Shown in pieces: positions 33,581-42,212 of a DNA stretch of 54,056 nt. The stretch lies in contig JAKSKK010000014.1 of assembly GCA_024401745.1 (NCBI GenBank), forward strand, positions 1 to 54,056, in the 5' to 3' direction. How positions within the stretch are numbered: the first letter of the stretch is position 1; each line of letters opens with the position of its first letter. The notes below the pieces were generated by a model, which worked only from the letters and a program-made list of their open reading frames with translations, ran no database searches and was not told where the DNA came from. The position numbers were made by a program, and so were the translations under genes. The stretch comes from Bacteroidales bacterium (GTDB lineage: Bacteria > Bacteroidota > Bacteroidia > Bacteroidales > UBA932).

Positions 33581-34294
33581 ATGCTTTTCACATTACTTCA
33601 GGCAGACATCGCCACAGAGGCAGCTGAGGCAGTACAGGCACTCCCCCAGCAGCAGGAAATGTCCTATTCACTCATTGAGATGGCCACAAAGGGTGGCTGG
33701 CTCATGCTCGTCCTTCTCATCCTCTCAATCATCGCAATCTACATCTTCGGAAAGAAGTGGTGGATGATACGCCAGGCAGGCAAGGTCGACAAGGATTTCA
33801 TGATGGACATCCGCGACTACATCCATGACGGCAAGCTCAAGTCTGCGCAGACTCTCTGCACAAGGTATGACACTCCCGTATCACGCATGATCGAGGCAGG
33901 TGTGGAGCGCTACGGCAAGCCACTCTCAGACATCCAGACGGCAGTCGAGAACGTAGGCAACGTCGAGGTCGCACGCCTTGAGAAGGGACTTCCCTATCTC
34001 GCAACCATCGCCGGCGGCGCACCTATGATCGGTTTCCTCGGAACAGTCACCGGTATGATCCGCGCATTCTTCAACATGGCGAATGCAGGCAACAACATCG
34101 ACATCACACTTCTCTCCAGCGGTATCTATGAGGCCATGGTCACCACAGTGGGCGGTCTTATCGTAGGTATCCTCGCATACTTCGGCTACAACTTCCTTAC
34201 CGCAAAGGTATCCGAGGTCGTATACAAGATGGAGACCAGCACTATCAAGTTCATGGACATCCTCGGCGAGCCCGAGGGAGAAAACGCTGAATAA
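33581..34294 (+). CDS. exbB: MotA/TolQ/ExbB proton channel protein
   Basis: A 237-residue inner-membrane protein, the pentameric proton channel of the TonB motor. TM1 is about residues 38-58 (GWLMLVLLILSIIAIYIFG), and the ExbB core with TM2 and TM3 runs from about 140 to 225 (GGAPMIGFLGTVTGMIRAF and AMVTTVGGLIVGILAYFGY). It is followed 2 bp later by exbD and then tonB, a complete energising set for TonB-dependent receptors encoded elsewhere. Confidence 0.93.
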   Translation: MLFTLLQADIATEAAEAVQALPQQQEMSYSLIEMATKGGWLMLVLLILSIIAIYIFGKKWWMIRQAGKVDKDFMMDIRDYIHDGKLKSAQTLCTRYDTPVSRMIEAGVERYGKPLSDIQTAVENVGNVEVARLEKGLPYLATIAGGAPMIGFLGTVTGMIRAFFNMANAGNNIDITLLSSGIYEAMVTTVGGLIVGILAYFGYNFLTAKVSEVVYKMETSTIKFMDILGEPEGENAE

Positions 34295-34296
34295 AG

Positions 34297-34707
34297 ATGG
34301 CACTCAAGCGAATCACGAAAGCAGACCCGAACATGGCGATGTCCAGCATGACCGACATCGTGTTCCTCCTGCTCATCTTCTTCCTTGTGACCTCGACGCT
34401 GGTCAACCCCAACGCCCTCAAGCTCCTCCTTCCCAAGAGCACGGGCCAGGTCGGTGCAAAGGCCACCGTCAGCGTTTCCATCAAGGACTGGGGTGAAGAC
34501 AGATATACCTACCACATCAACGGAATCGAGGCACCCGTCGCCTTCGAGGAGGTTGAAGACGAACTTGTAGGCCTTCTCCAGGAAGAGGAGGACCCCACAT
34601 TCAGCATCTATTCAGACGAAAGCGTTCCCATCCGCGAGATTGTGCAGGTGATGAACATAGCTAAACGCAATCATTACAAAGTGATTCTGGCAACTCAACC
34701 CGAATGA
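34297..34707 (+). CDS. exbD: ExbD/TolR biopolymer transport protein
   Basis: A 136-residue protein with one N-terminal TM helix (IVFLLLIFFLVTSTL) preceded by MTD, which carries the conserved proton-path aspartate, and a periplasmic domain ending YKVILATQPE. It works inside the ExbB pentamer. Its stop overlaps the tonB start by 4 bp. Confidence 0.92.
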   Translation: MALKRITKADPNMAMSSMTDIVFLLLIFFLVTSTLVNPNALKLLLPKSTGQVGAKATVSVSIKDWGEDRYTYHINGIEAPVAFEEVEDELVGLLQEEEDPTFSIYSDESVPIREIVQVMNIAKRNHYKVILATQPE

Positions 34708-35477
34708 GACAGTATAGAGAATATGACGAGCACAAGGCCAGGCTTACGGGCGTCATAATGACGGTCGTGCTGCATGTGTGTGCCATAGCGCTCGTGTCTT
34801 TCTCTGGCCTCAAGTACATCTGGCCGCCTCCGCAGGAGAACACTTTCCTGCTGGATTTCTCCGAAGAGGAGGAAATCCAGATGATCAGGCGCGGCAACGA
34901 GGTACGGGGAGAGGATGTCAATCCGGAAGAGCACGTCGAGATAGTGCAGCGCAGCCAGTCTCCCAACCAGTCGACGGCACAGAACCTGACGCCCGAGACC
35001 AGGCCGGACGACTTCGGCGACGTGGACACGCCCGCTCCGGAGCCCAAGGAAGAGCCCAAGCTCGACCCTCGCGCCGCATTCCCCGGAATGGCCAAGAAGG
35101 ACACCACCCTCACGGCTCCTCACTCGGCCGAGCAGGCCAGCGATGCTTTCAAGGCAGGCCAGGCGAAGGGCAATGCCTCTTCAGCAGCCACGGCAGGCAA
35201 GCCTAACGCGCACCTCGCAGGACGCTCAGTCGACAAGGCGGGCCTGAAGAGGCCGGCTTACAACAGCCAGGAAAGCGGAGTGGTCGTGGTCAGCATCTGG
35301 GTTGACCAGTACGGACAGGTGACCAAGGCCGTTGCAGGCGCAGACGGCACGACAGTGACAGACAAGACCCTCTGGGCAGCGGCAAGAAAAGCCGCGATGG
35401 AGACTCACTTCAATATGGACGGTGATGCTCCGGTACTGCAGGAGGGCACGATAACTTACATATTCAATCTACAGTAA
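34704..35477 (+). CDS. tonB: TonB-like energy transducer
   Basis: A 257-residue protein with a short cytoplasmic N-terminus, one TM helix (VIMTVVLHVCAIALVSFSGL), a Pro/Glu/Lys-rich periplasmic spacer (TPAPEPKEEPKLDPRAAFPG) and a C-terminal TonB-type domain (VSIWVDQYGQVTKAVAGADG, with ITYIFNLQ at the end). It couples the ExbB/ExbD motor to outer-membrane receptors. The C-terminal domain is divergent, hence some caution over the exact subfamily. Confidence 0.85.
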   Translation: MRQYREYDEHKARLTGVIMTVVLHVCAIALVSFSGLKYIWPPPQENTFLLDFSEEEEIQMIRRGNEVRGEDVNPEEHVEIVQRSQSPNQSTAQNLTPETRPDDFGDVDTPAPEPKEEPKLDPRAAFPGMAKKDTTLTAPHSAEQASDAFKAGQAKGNASSAATAGKPNAHLAGRSVDKAGLKRPAYNSQESGVVVVSIWVDQYGQVTKAVAGADGTTVTDKTLWAAARKAAMETHFNMDGDAPVLQEGTITYIFNLQ

Positions 35478-35479
35478 AA

Positions 35480-36814
35480 ATGGAAGAATTTACCAAAGAA
35501 GGCCGAAAACTTAGACCCAGGAAGAACGCAGCAGGCAGTTCCGTTCGTTCCGAAAAAGTAGAATTCAGAAGCAGCGGCAGCTCAGAGCACAGGAGCTACG
35601 GTGAGCACAGGACCTATGGCGAGCATAGGGGAAACGGTGAGCACAGAAGCTATGGCGATCACAAGCCCTCAGGCGAGCACAGGAGCTACGGCAGCAATGG
35701 AGAACGCAGAAACTTCAGCAGCAACAGTGGCGAGCGCAAGCCTTACGGCGAGCGCAGAAGCTACGGCGAGCACAAATCCTACGGCGAGCACAGAAGCTAC
35801 GGCGAAGGCAGGAACTTCGGTGAGCGCAGGAGCAATGGCGAGAACGCCGGCGAGCGCAGAAGCTTCAGCAGCAACGGTGGCGAACGCAGAAGCTACGGTG
35901 AGCACAAGAGCTACGGCGGCAATGGCGAGCGCAGGAACTTCAGCGGAAGCAAGCCCTATTCAGCAGGCAGGAAGCCCGCAGGACGCAAGCCCGCTACATT
36001 CGACAAGAGCTCAAACGAAGGCATCAACCGCATGATCAGCCGCCGCCCCGTAGTGAATGGCGGCGAGACCGAGGAGAAGGCACCCCAGATGATCCAGGAC
36101 GTAGTACGTCTGAACAAGTTCATCGCCAACTCCGGTGTATGCTCACGCCGCGAGGCCGACACCCTCATCCAGGCAGGCGTAGTCACAGTGAACGGAGAGG
36201 TCGTCACCGAGCTCGGAACCAAGGTGAACATCTACGAGGACGACATCCGCTTCAACGGACAGCGCCTCAAGGGCGAGGAGAAGATGTACATCGTCATGAA
36301 CAAGCCCAAGGGCTTCGTCACGACCGCAAGCGATCCTCACGCAGAGAAGACCGTTCTTGACCTCATCAAGGACTGTCCCTCACGCGTATATCCCGTAGGC
36401 CGCCTTGACAAGAACACCACAGGCGTGCTCATGCTCACGAACGACGGAGAGATGGCCGAGAGGCTCACTCATCCTTCATACGACAAGAAGAAGATCTACC
36501 AGGTCATCCTCGACCGTCCCCTCGAGCAGGAGGACTACGACAAGATACTTGACAACGTAACCCTGAGCGACGGCGACGTGAAGGCCGACGAGCTCGAGTA
36601 CATCGACGAGAACGACCACCGCAAGCTCGGCATCGAGATCCACTCAGGAAAGAACCGCATCGTACGCCGCATATTCGAGAGCCTCGGATACAACGTCCGC
36701 ACCCTCGACCGCGTCTACTTCGCAGGTCTCACCAAGAAGGGACTCAAGAAGGGCGAGTGGCGTTACCTCACTGAAGGAGAGACCAACATCCTCAAGATGG
36801 GAGCATACGTATAA
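35480..36814 (+). CDS. RluB/RsuA-family pseudouridine synthase with repetitive N-terminus
   Basis: A 444-residue protein. Residues about 205-444 form a normal large-subunit-type rRNA pseudouridine synthase: an S4 RNA-binding domain (VRLNKFIANSGVCSRREAD) and a catalytic domain with VYPVGRLDKNTTGVLML, where D310 is the nucleophile. Residues about 33-172 are low complexity, with many SYGEHR, SYGEHK and NGERRNF units, basic and probably disordered. Such tails occur on Bacteroidota RluB proteins and may bind rRNA. It starts 2 bp after tonB and overlaps era by 1 bp. Confidence 0.9.
   Translation: MEEFTKEGRKLRPRKNAAGSSVRSEKVEFRSSGSSEHRSYGEHRTYGEHRGNGEHRSYGDHKPSGEHRSYGSNGERRNFSSNSGERKPYGERRSYGEHKSYGEHRSYGEGRNFGERRSNGENAGERRSFSSNGGERRSYGEHKSYGGNGERRNFSGSKPYSAGRKPAGRKPATFDKSSNEGINRMISRRPVVNGGETEEKAPQMIQDVVRLNKFIANSGVCSRREADTLIQAGVVTVNGEVVTELGTKVNIYEDDIRFNGQRLKGEEKMYIVMNKPKGFVTTASDPHAEKTVLDLIKDCPSRVYPVGRLDKNTTGVLMLTNDGEMAERLTHPSYDKKKIYQVILDRPLEQEDYDKILDNVTLSDGDVKADELEYIDENDHRKLGIEIHSGKNRIVRRIFESLGYNVRTLDRVYFAGLTKKGLKKGEWRYLTEGETNILKMGAYV
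35576..35995 (+). repeat. SYGEHR-coding tandem repeat tract
   Basis: Degenerate 18-bp units encode SYGEHR-type hexapeptides, interspersed with longer NGERRNFSS units. The tract keeps frame throughout. All copies are coding; there are no uniform spacers, so it is not a CRISPR array. Confidence 0.85.
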
Positions 36815-37704
36815 TGCACAGGTCAGGATTCGTAAACATAATCGGCAACCCCAACGTGGGCAAGTCCACGCTCATGAACGCCATGGTCGGAGAGAAGCTC
36901 TCGATCGTGACGGCCAAGGCGCAGACTACCCGTCACCGCATCATGGGCATCATCAACGGCGGGCAGGGCGACGACGAGTGGCAGATAGTGTTCTCGGACA
37001 CTCCGGGAATCCTCAAGCCCAGCTATCGCCTGCAGCAGAACATGATGAACTTCGTTGACGGAGCCATCGGGGATGCCGACATAATACTGTACGTGACGGA
37101 CACCGTCGAGAAGGCCGACAAGAACGAGGAGTACGTCCAGAAGCTCCAACACATCGACTGCCCCGTGATAGTCGTCGTGAACAAGATAGACATCTCGGAC
37201 CAGGAGAAGGTGCTGGGCCTCATGAAGTACTGGCAGGACCAGCTTCCCAAGGCTCAGATAATCCCTGCCAGCGCCCAGGAGCGCTTCAACATCGACAACA
37301 TACTCGATGCAGTGGTCGCCAAGCTTCCGGAGTGCCCGCCATGGTACGACAAGGACGCCTTTACCGACAAGAACCTCAGGTTCTTCGCATCGGAGATAAT
37401 AAGGGAGCAGATTCTTCTGAACTACAAGGAAGAGATCCCCTATTGCTGCGAAGTGGGCATCGAGCAGTTCAAGGAAGGCAAGGAGCGTTACGATATAAGC
37501 GCCATCATCTATGTGATGCGCGAGAGCCAGAAGGGAATCATCATCGGAAAAGGCGGATCAGCCCTCAAGAGGACGGGTACCGCCGCACGTATCGAGATGG
37601 AGGACTTCTTCCAGAAGAAGGTCTTCCTGCAGATATTCGTGAAGGTCGATCCCGACTGGAGAGAAGACCGAAAGGAGCTGAGAAAATTCGGCTATGAAGA
37701 CTAG
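36814..37704 (+). CDS. era: GTPase Era
   Basis: Essential GTPase that binds the 3' end of 16S rRNA during assembly of the 30S subunit. The 296-residue protein has G1 GNPNVGKS, G3 DTPG, G4 NKID and a C-terminal KH domain with GIIIGKGGSALKRTG. It shares one base with the preceding pseudouridine synthase gene (TAATG), placing two ribosome-assembly genes in one transcript. Confidence 0.97.
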   Translation: MHRSGFVNIIGNPNVGKSTLMNAMVGEKLSIVTAKAQTTRHRIMGIINGGQGDDEWQIVFSDTPGILKPSYRLQQNMMNFVDGAIGDADIILYVTDTVEKADKNEEYVQKLQHIDCPVIVVVNKIDISDQEKVLGLMKYWQDQLPKAQIIPASAQERFNIDNILDAVVAKLPECPPWYDKDAFTDKNLRFFASEIIREQILLNYKEEIPYCCEVGIEQFKEGKERYDISAIIYVMRESQKGIIIGKGGSALKRTGTAARIEMEDFFQKKVFLQIFVKVDPDWREDRKELRKFGYED

Positions 37705-37708
37705 AGAT

Positions 37709-40432
37709 ATGGACGAAGAGAACATCATAACTGAAGAAATAGTAGAAGACGACGATGTAGAAGTTGCCGAGGACGCGCAGGAATCGGGCAAGTTCAACCA
37801 TCTGCTGGAAAGCGACTCCCATAAGTTCAAACTGTCCGGAATGTTCCGTGACTGGTATCTTGACTATGCATCATACGTCATCCTGCACCGTGCCGTGCCT
37901 CATATCGTGGACGGCCTCAAGCCCGTGCAGAGGCGCGTGCTGCATGCCATGTTCAAGATGGATGACGGAGCATACACGAAAGTGGCCAACATAGTAGGAC
38001 AGTCAATGCAGTACCACCCTCACGGCGACCAGAGCATACTCGGAGCGCTCGTCCAGCTCGGACAGAAGGGCTACACCATCGACTGCCAGGGAAACTGGGG
38101 AAACATACTCACAGGCGATGCCAACGCCGCACCCCGATACATAGAGGCAAGGCTGAGCAAGTTCGCCAAGGAAGTCGTGTTCGACCCCAAGATCACCCAC
38201 TTCATGAATTCCTACGACGGACGCAACCTGGAGCCCACGGAGCTCCCGGTGCGCTTCCCTCTGCTTCTCGCACAGGGCACCGAAGGAATCGGCGTGGGAA
38301 TGTCCAGCAAGATTCTTCCCCACAACTTCAATGAGCTTCTCGACGCCTCAGTCTCCATTCTCAAAGGCGAGCCCTACGAGATCTACCCCGACTTCCCTAC
38401 CGGCGGTCTGGCTGACTGCAGCAAGTACATGGCCGGCAAGCGCGGTGGTTCAGTAAAGGTACGCGCGCGCATAGAGAAGATCGACAAGAACACCATAGCC
38501 ATCACCGAGCTTCCCTACGGAAAGACCACTCACATGGTCATCGACTCCATCCTCAAGGCAAAAGACAAGGGAAAGATCAAAATAAAGAAGATAGAGGACA
38601 TGACCACCGACAAGGTGGACATAGTCATCAAGCTTCCCAACGAGGTGTCTCCGGACAAGACCATAGACGCTCTCTACGCATTCACCGACTGCGAGTACAA
38701 CATCGCCCCGAATGCCTGCGTCATCAAGGACAACAAGCCTCAGTTCCTGACAGTCAACGACATACTCGAGTACGGCACTTTCCACACACGTGACCTGCTG
38801 CTCCAGCAGCTGCAGATACGCATGGACGAGCTCGAGCGCGACTGGCACTACAACTCACTCGAGCGCATCTTCTTCGAGAACCGCATATACAAGGTGCTCG
38901 AGCAGGACCAGAAGGACTGGGACACCCAGGTCGACGACATCTGGGAGAGGATGAAGGACTACCAGGACCTCTTCCGCCGCGAGATCACAAGAGACGACAT
39001 ACTCAAGCTCGTGGAGAAGCCCGTCCGCAAGATAAGCAAGTTCGACACCAAGGCTGTGGACGAGAAGATCTACGCCATCGAGGCGGAGATGAAGCAGGTG
39101 CAGGACAACATAGACCACATCACCCGCTACACCATCGACTGGTTCAAGGGCCTCAAGAAGAAATACGGAAAGGATTTCCCGAGGCTCACCGAGCTCACCG
39201 GCTTCGAGACCATCGCTGCCACCAAGGTCGTGAACAACAACGCGAAGCTGTTCGCCAACCTCAAGGAAGGCTTCGTCGGAATCGGCCTCAAGAAGGACGA
39301 CGGCGTCGAGTACATCTGCGACTGCTCCGACCTGAGCGAGATCATCGTCATAGGCAAGGACGGCAAGTACCGCATAACCAAGGTGTCCGACAAGGCATTC
39401 TTCGGTGCGGACCTGCTGTACGTGGGACTGTTCAACCGCGGCGACTCACGCACCATTTATAACGTGATCTACCGCGAGGGCAAGACCAGCCTCTACTACG
39501 CCAAGAGGTTCAACATCACCTCCATAACAAGAGACAAGGACTACGACATAACCCAGGGAACCGAGGGCTCTCGCATCGTATGGTTCAGCGCGAACCACAA
39601 CGGAGAGGCCGAGACCGTGAAGGTACAGCTCAGGGCACGACCCAACCTCAAGAAGGCCAGTCTGGAATACGACTTCACCGAGCTGGCGATCAAGAGCAAG
39701 ACCGCGAGGGGCAACCTGGTCACCAAGTATGTTGTCCAGAAGATCACCCTCAAGAGCAAGGGCATCAGCACCATATCCGGCAAGGATATATGGTACGACG
39801 CTGATATCCAGAAGCTTAACGAGGACGGACGCGGCCAGTACCTGGGCCAGTTCGGCCAGGACGACAAGGTGCTCGCGGTATTCACGAACGGCACGTTCTA
39901 CACCACCTCGTTCGACCTCAGCAACCGCTACCAGGGCGACGTCCTCCGCATAGAGAAGTTCGACCCCGACAAGACATTCACCGCCCTCTACTGGGATGCG
40001 GGAGTGAAGTCCTTCTACGTGAAGCGCTTCTCCTTCGTCCTGAGCGACAACACCCCTGTCCTGTTCATCTCCGACGCTCCCAAGTCGTACCTCGTGGAAC
40101 TGTCAGACGACCGTCATCCCCAGTACGAAATCACCTGGAAGCTCGAGGACAAGCAGCCGGAGCCGGTGGACGCTGAGGAATGGATAGGCAAGAAGGGCAT
40201 AGCCGCAAAGGGCAAGAAGTGCGCCGACAGAGGTGAGATCAAGAGCGTGAGGTTCATCGAACCGCTGGAGAAACCGGAGGATGAGCAGCCTGCCGACGAG
40301 GCACCTGCAGAAGCTTTCTCCGACCCTATAGAAATTGATATTGACAACGACATGGCCGACATGCCTGCCACCGGTTCCGAAGGAAACGGTGACGAAGGCC
40401 CGGAACTCTTCGAGGAACTCACCCTGTTCTAG
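37709..40432 (+). CDS. parC: DNA gyrase/topoisomerase IV subunit A
   Basis: A 907-residue type IIA topoisomerase breakage-reunion subunit. The N-terminal winged-helix region has DYASYVILHRAVPHIVDGLK and VGQSMQYHPHGDQS; the active-site tyrosine is in AAPRYIEARLSKF (about residue 144). A C-terminal beta-propeller-type domain (about 520-820) precedes an acidic tail. The layout and length fit the Bacteroidota ParC-like subunit better than GyrA, whose GyrA box I do not see. Two starts are possible: 37694, inside era, or 37709, five codons later. I prefer 37709 because it lies just after the era stop. Confidence 0.9.
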   Translation: MDEENIITEEIVEDDDVEVAEDAQESGKFNHLLESDSHKFKLSGMFRDWYLDYASYVILHRAVPHIVDGLKPVQRRVLHAMFKMDDGAYTKVANIVGQSMQYHPHGDQSILGALVQLGQKGYTIDCQGNWGNILTGDANAAPRYIEARLSKFAKEVVFDPKITHFMNSYDGRNLEPTELPVRFPLLLAQGTEGIGVGMSSKILPHNFNELLDASVSILKGEPYEIYPDFPTGGLADCSKYMAGKRGGSVKVRARIEKIDKNTIAITELPYGKTTHMVIDSILKAKDKGKIKIKKIEDMTTDKVDIVIKLPNEVSPDKTIDALYAFTDCEYNIAPNACVIKDNKPQFLTVNDILEYGTFHTRDLLLQQLQIRMDELERDWHYNSLERIFFENRIYKVLEQDQKDWDTQVDDIWERMKDYQDLFRREITRDDILKLVEKPVRKISKFDTKAVDEKIYAIEAEMKQVQDNIDHITRYTIDWFKGLKKKYGKDFPRLTELTGFETIAATKVVNNNAKLFANLKEGFVGIGLKKDDGVEYICDCSDLSEIIVIGKDGKYRITKVSDKAFFGADLLYVGLFNRGDSRTIYNVIYREGKTSLYYAKRFNITSITRDKDYDITQGTEGSRIVWFSANHNGEAETVKVQLRARPNLKKASLEYDFTELAIKSKTARGNLVTKYVVQKITLKSKGISTISGKDIWYDADIQKLNEDGRGQYLGQFGQDDKVLAVFTNGTFYTTSFDLSNRYQGDVLRIEKFDPDKTFTALYWDAGVKSFYVKRFSFVLSDNTPVLFISDAPKSYLVELSDDRHPQYEITWKLEDKQPEPVDAEEWIGKKGIAAKGKKCADRGEIKSVRFIEPLEKPEDEQPADEAPAEAFSDPIEIDIDNDMADMPATGSEGNGDEGPELFEELTLF

Positions 40433-40473
40433 AGTCCGGACCGGCATGGGCTATTGGCAAAACTGACACGTAT

Positions 40474-42207
40474 ATGACAAAAGAATGCAAATGGATACTG
40501 AAGGAGCAGGCCGCCCCCGCAAAGGTCGACAGGCTGTCTGCAGAAGTGGGTATCGACAAGGTGCTCGCCGAACTGCTGGTAAAGCGCGGCGTCGAGACTT
40601 TCGACCAGGCCAGAGCATTCTTCCGCCCCAGCCTGGACGACCTCCACGACCCCTTCCTCATGAAGAGCATGCACGAAGCCGTGGAACGTCTGCACAAGGC
40701 CATCACCGGCAAGGAGAAGATCCTCGTGTACGGTGACTACGACGTTGACGGCACTACCGCCGTGGCTCTGGTATATTCATTCATCCAGCGCTTCACCAAG
40801 AATGTGGGATTCTACATTCCCGACCGCTACGACGAAGGCTATGGCGTGTCATACAAAGGCATAGACCATGCGGCTGAAGGAGGCTATTCCCTCATCATAA
40901 CCCTCGACTGCGGCATCAAGGCCATCGAGAAGGTGGAATATGCAAGGGAAAAGGGCATCGACGTGATCATCTGCGACCACCATCTGCCTGAAGAGACCCT
41001 GCCCGCGGCCGTGGCCGTGCTCGACCCCAAGCGCGAGGACTGCAATTACCCCTTCGACGACCTCAGCGGATGCGGCGTGGGATTCAAACTCGTGCAGGGC
41101 TATGCACAGCAGTACGGCATCCCGTTCGAGACGCTGGTTCCCCTGCTGGACCTGCTCGTGGTCAGCATAGCCTCAGACCTCGTGACCATGGTCGGCGAGA
41201 ACCGTGTGCTGGCACATTACGGCCTGAAGGTCCTCAACGAGCACCCTTGCGAGGGACTGCTCGCCATGATCAACCTCAGCAACCTTGAGCCCGGTCACAT
41301 CACCATCGACGACATAGTCTTCAAGATAGGACCCCGCATCAATGCCGCCGGCAGAATGGAGAGCGGACGCCTGGCAGTCGAGCTGCTCAAGGCCACCGAC
41401 ACCCGCAGCGCCATGCAGATAGGCGAGAAGATCAACGACAACAACAACGAGCGCAAGAACATCGACCGCGAAATCACGCTGGAGGCCATAGAGATGGTCC
41501 AGGAAGGCAACTGCCTCACCAGCCAGAACGCGACTATAGTGTACAACCCCAAGTGGAACAAGGGCGTCGTGGGCATCGTGGCATCCCGCCTTGTGGAAGC
41601 TTTCTACAAGCCCACCGTGGTGCTCACCAAGAGCAACGGCTTCGTTACCGGAAGTGCCCGCAGCGTGGCAGGATTCGACCTCTACGAGGCCATCGAGAGC
41701 TGCGCCGACCTGCTTGAGAACTTCGGCGGGCACGTGTACGCCGCCGGCCTCACCCTCAAGGAGGAGAACCTTGCCGAGTTCGCCCGCAGGATGGACGAGT
41801 TCGTCTCAGGCAAGGTCACCAGCGACATGCTGATTCCCATTGTCGACGTCGATGCCCGCCTGGACTTCGCGCAGATAACCCCGAAGTTCTTCAGGATACT
41901 GAAGCAGTTCCAGCCTTTCGGCCCCGGTAACAGCAACCCTCTGTTCATAACGGAGAACGTATACGATGCCGGAAGCGGACGCAAGGTAGGAGCAGGCGGA
42001 GTGCACATGAAGCTGGACCTCATCCAGGAGAGCCAGCCCTACCACCAGATAGCCGCAATAGCATTCAACATGGCAGAGTCATACGATTACATCAGGGAAG
42101 GCAACCCCTTCGACGTATGCTATGCCATCGTGGAGAACTACTACCGAGGCAGCTCGACCCTCCAGCTGAGAGTGAGGGACATAAAGGAAAGAGAAGAAAT
42201 AATATAA
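40474..42207 (+). CDS. recJ: Single-stranded-DNA-specific exonuclease RecJ
   Basis: A 577-residue 5'-3' exonuclease for recombination and mismatch repair. DHH phosphoesterase motifs are in order: VYGDYDVDGTTAV (motif I), LDCGI, VIICDHHLPEE (DHH), and in the DHHA1 domain GGHVYAAGL. An OB-fold follows, with FQPFGPGNSNPLF. It follows topoisomerase IV subunit A by 41 bp and leads to lysS after 5 bp. Confidence 0.96.
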   Translation: MTKECKWILKEQAAPAKVDRLSAEVGIDKVLAELLVKRGVETFDQARAFFRPSLDDLHDPFLMKSMHEAVERLHKAITGKEKILVYGDYDVDGTTAVALVYSFIQRFTKNVGFYIPDRYDEGYGVSYKGIDHAAEGGYSLIITLDCGIKAIEKVEYAREKGIDVIICDHHLPEETLPAAVAVLDPKREDCNYPFDDLSGCGVGFKLVQGYAQQYGIPFETLVPLLDLLVVSIASDLVTMVGENRVLAHYGLKVLNEHPCEGLLAMINLSNLEPGHITIDDIVFKIGPRINAAGRMESGRLAVELLKATDTRSAMQIGEKINDNNNERKNIDREITLEAIEMVQEGNCLTSQNATIVYNPKWNKGVVGIVASRLVEAFYKPTVVLTKSNGFVTGSARSVAGFDLYEAIESCADLLENFGGHVYAAGLTLKEENLAEFARRMDEFVSGKVTSDMLIPIVDVDARLDFAQITPKFFRILKQFQPFGPGNSNPLFITENVYDAGSGRKVGAGGVHMKLDLIQESQPYHQIAAIAFNMAESYDYIREGNPFDVCYAIVENYYRGSSTLQLRVRDIKEREEII

Positions 42208-42212
42208 TAATA

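Noticed and set aside
35576-35995. CRISPR-like repeats
   Set aside because: The repeats are in frame, degenerate and lack unique spacers; they code for the low-complexity tail of a pseudouridine synthase.
42117-42212. Upstream extensions of lysS, and similarly of truA (32441-32749), aroE (44242-44511) and the TrmH-like gene (10445-10765)
   Set aside because: Each extension reads through a neighbouring real gene in another frame, while the chosen ATG gives the family's normal N-terminus.
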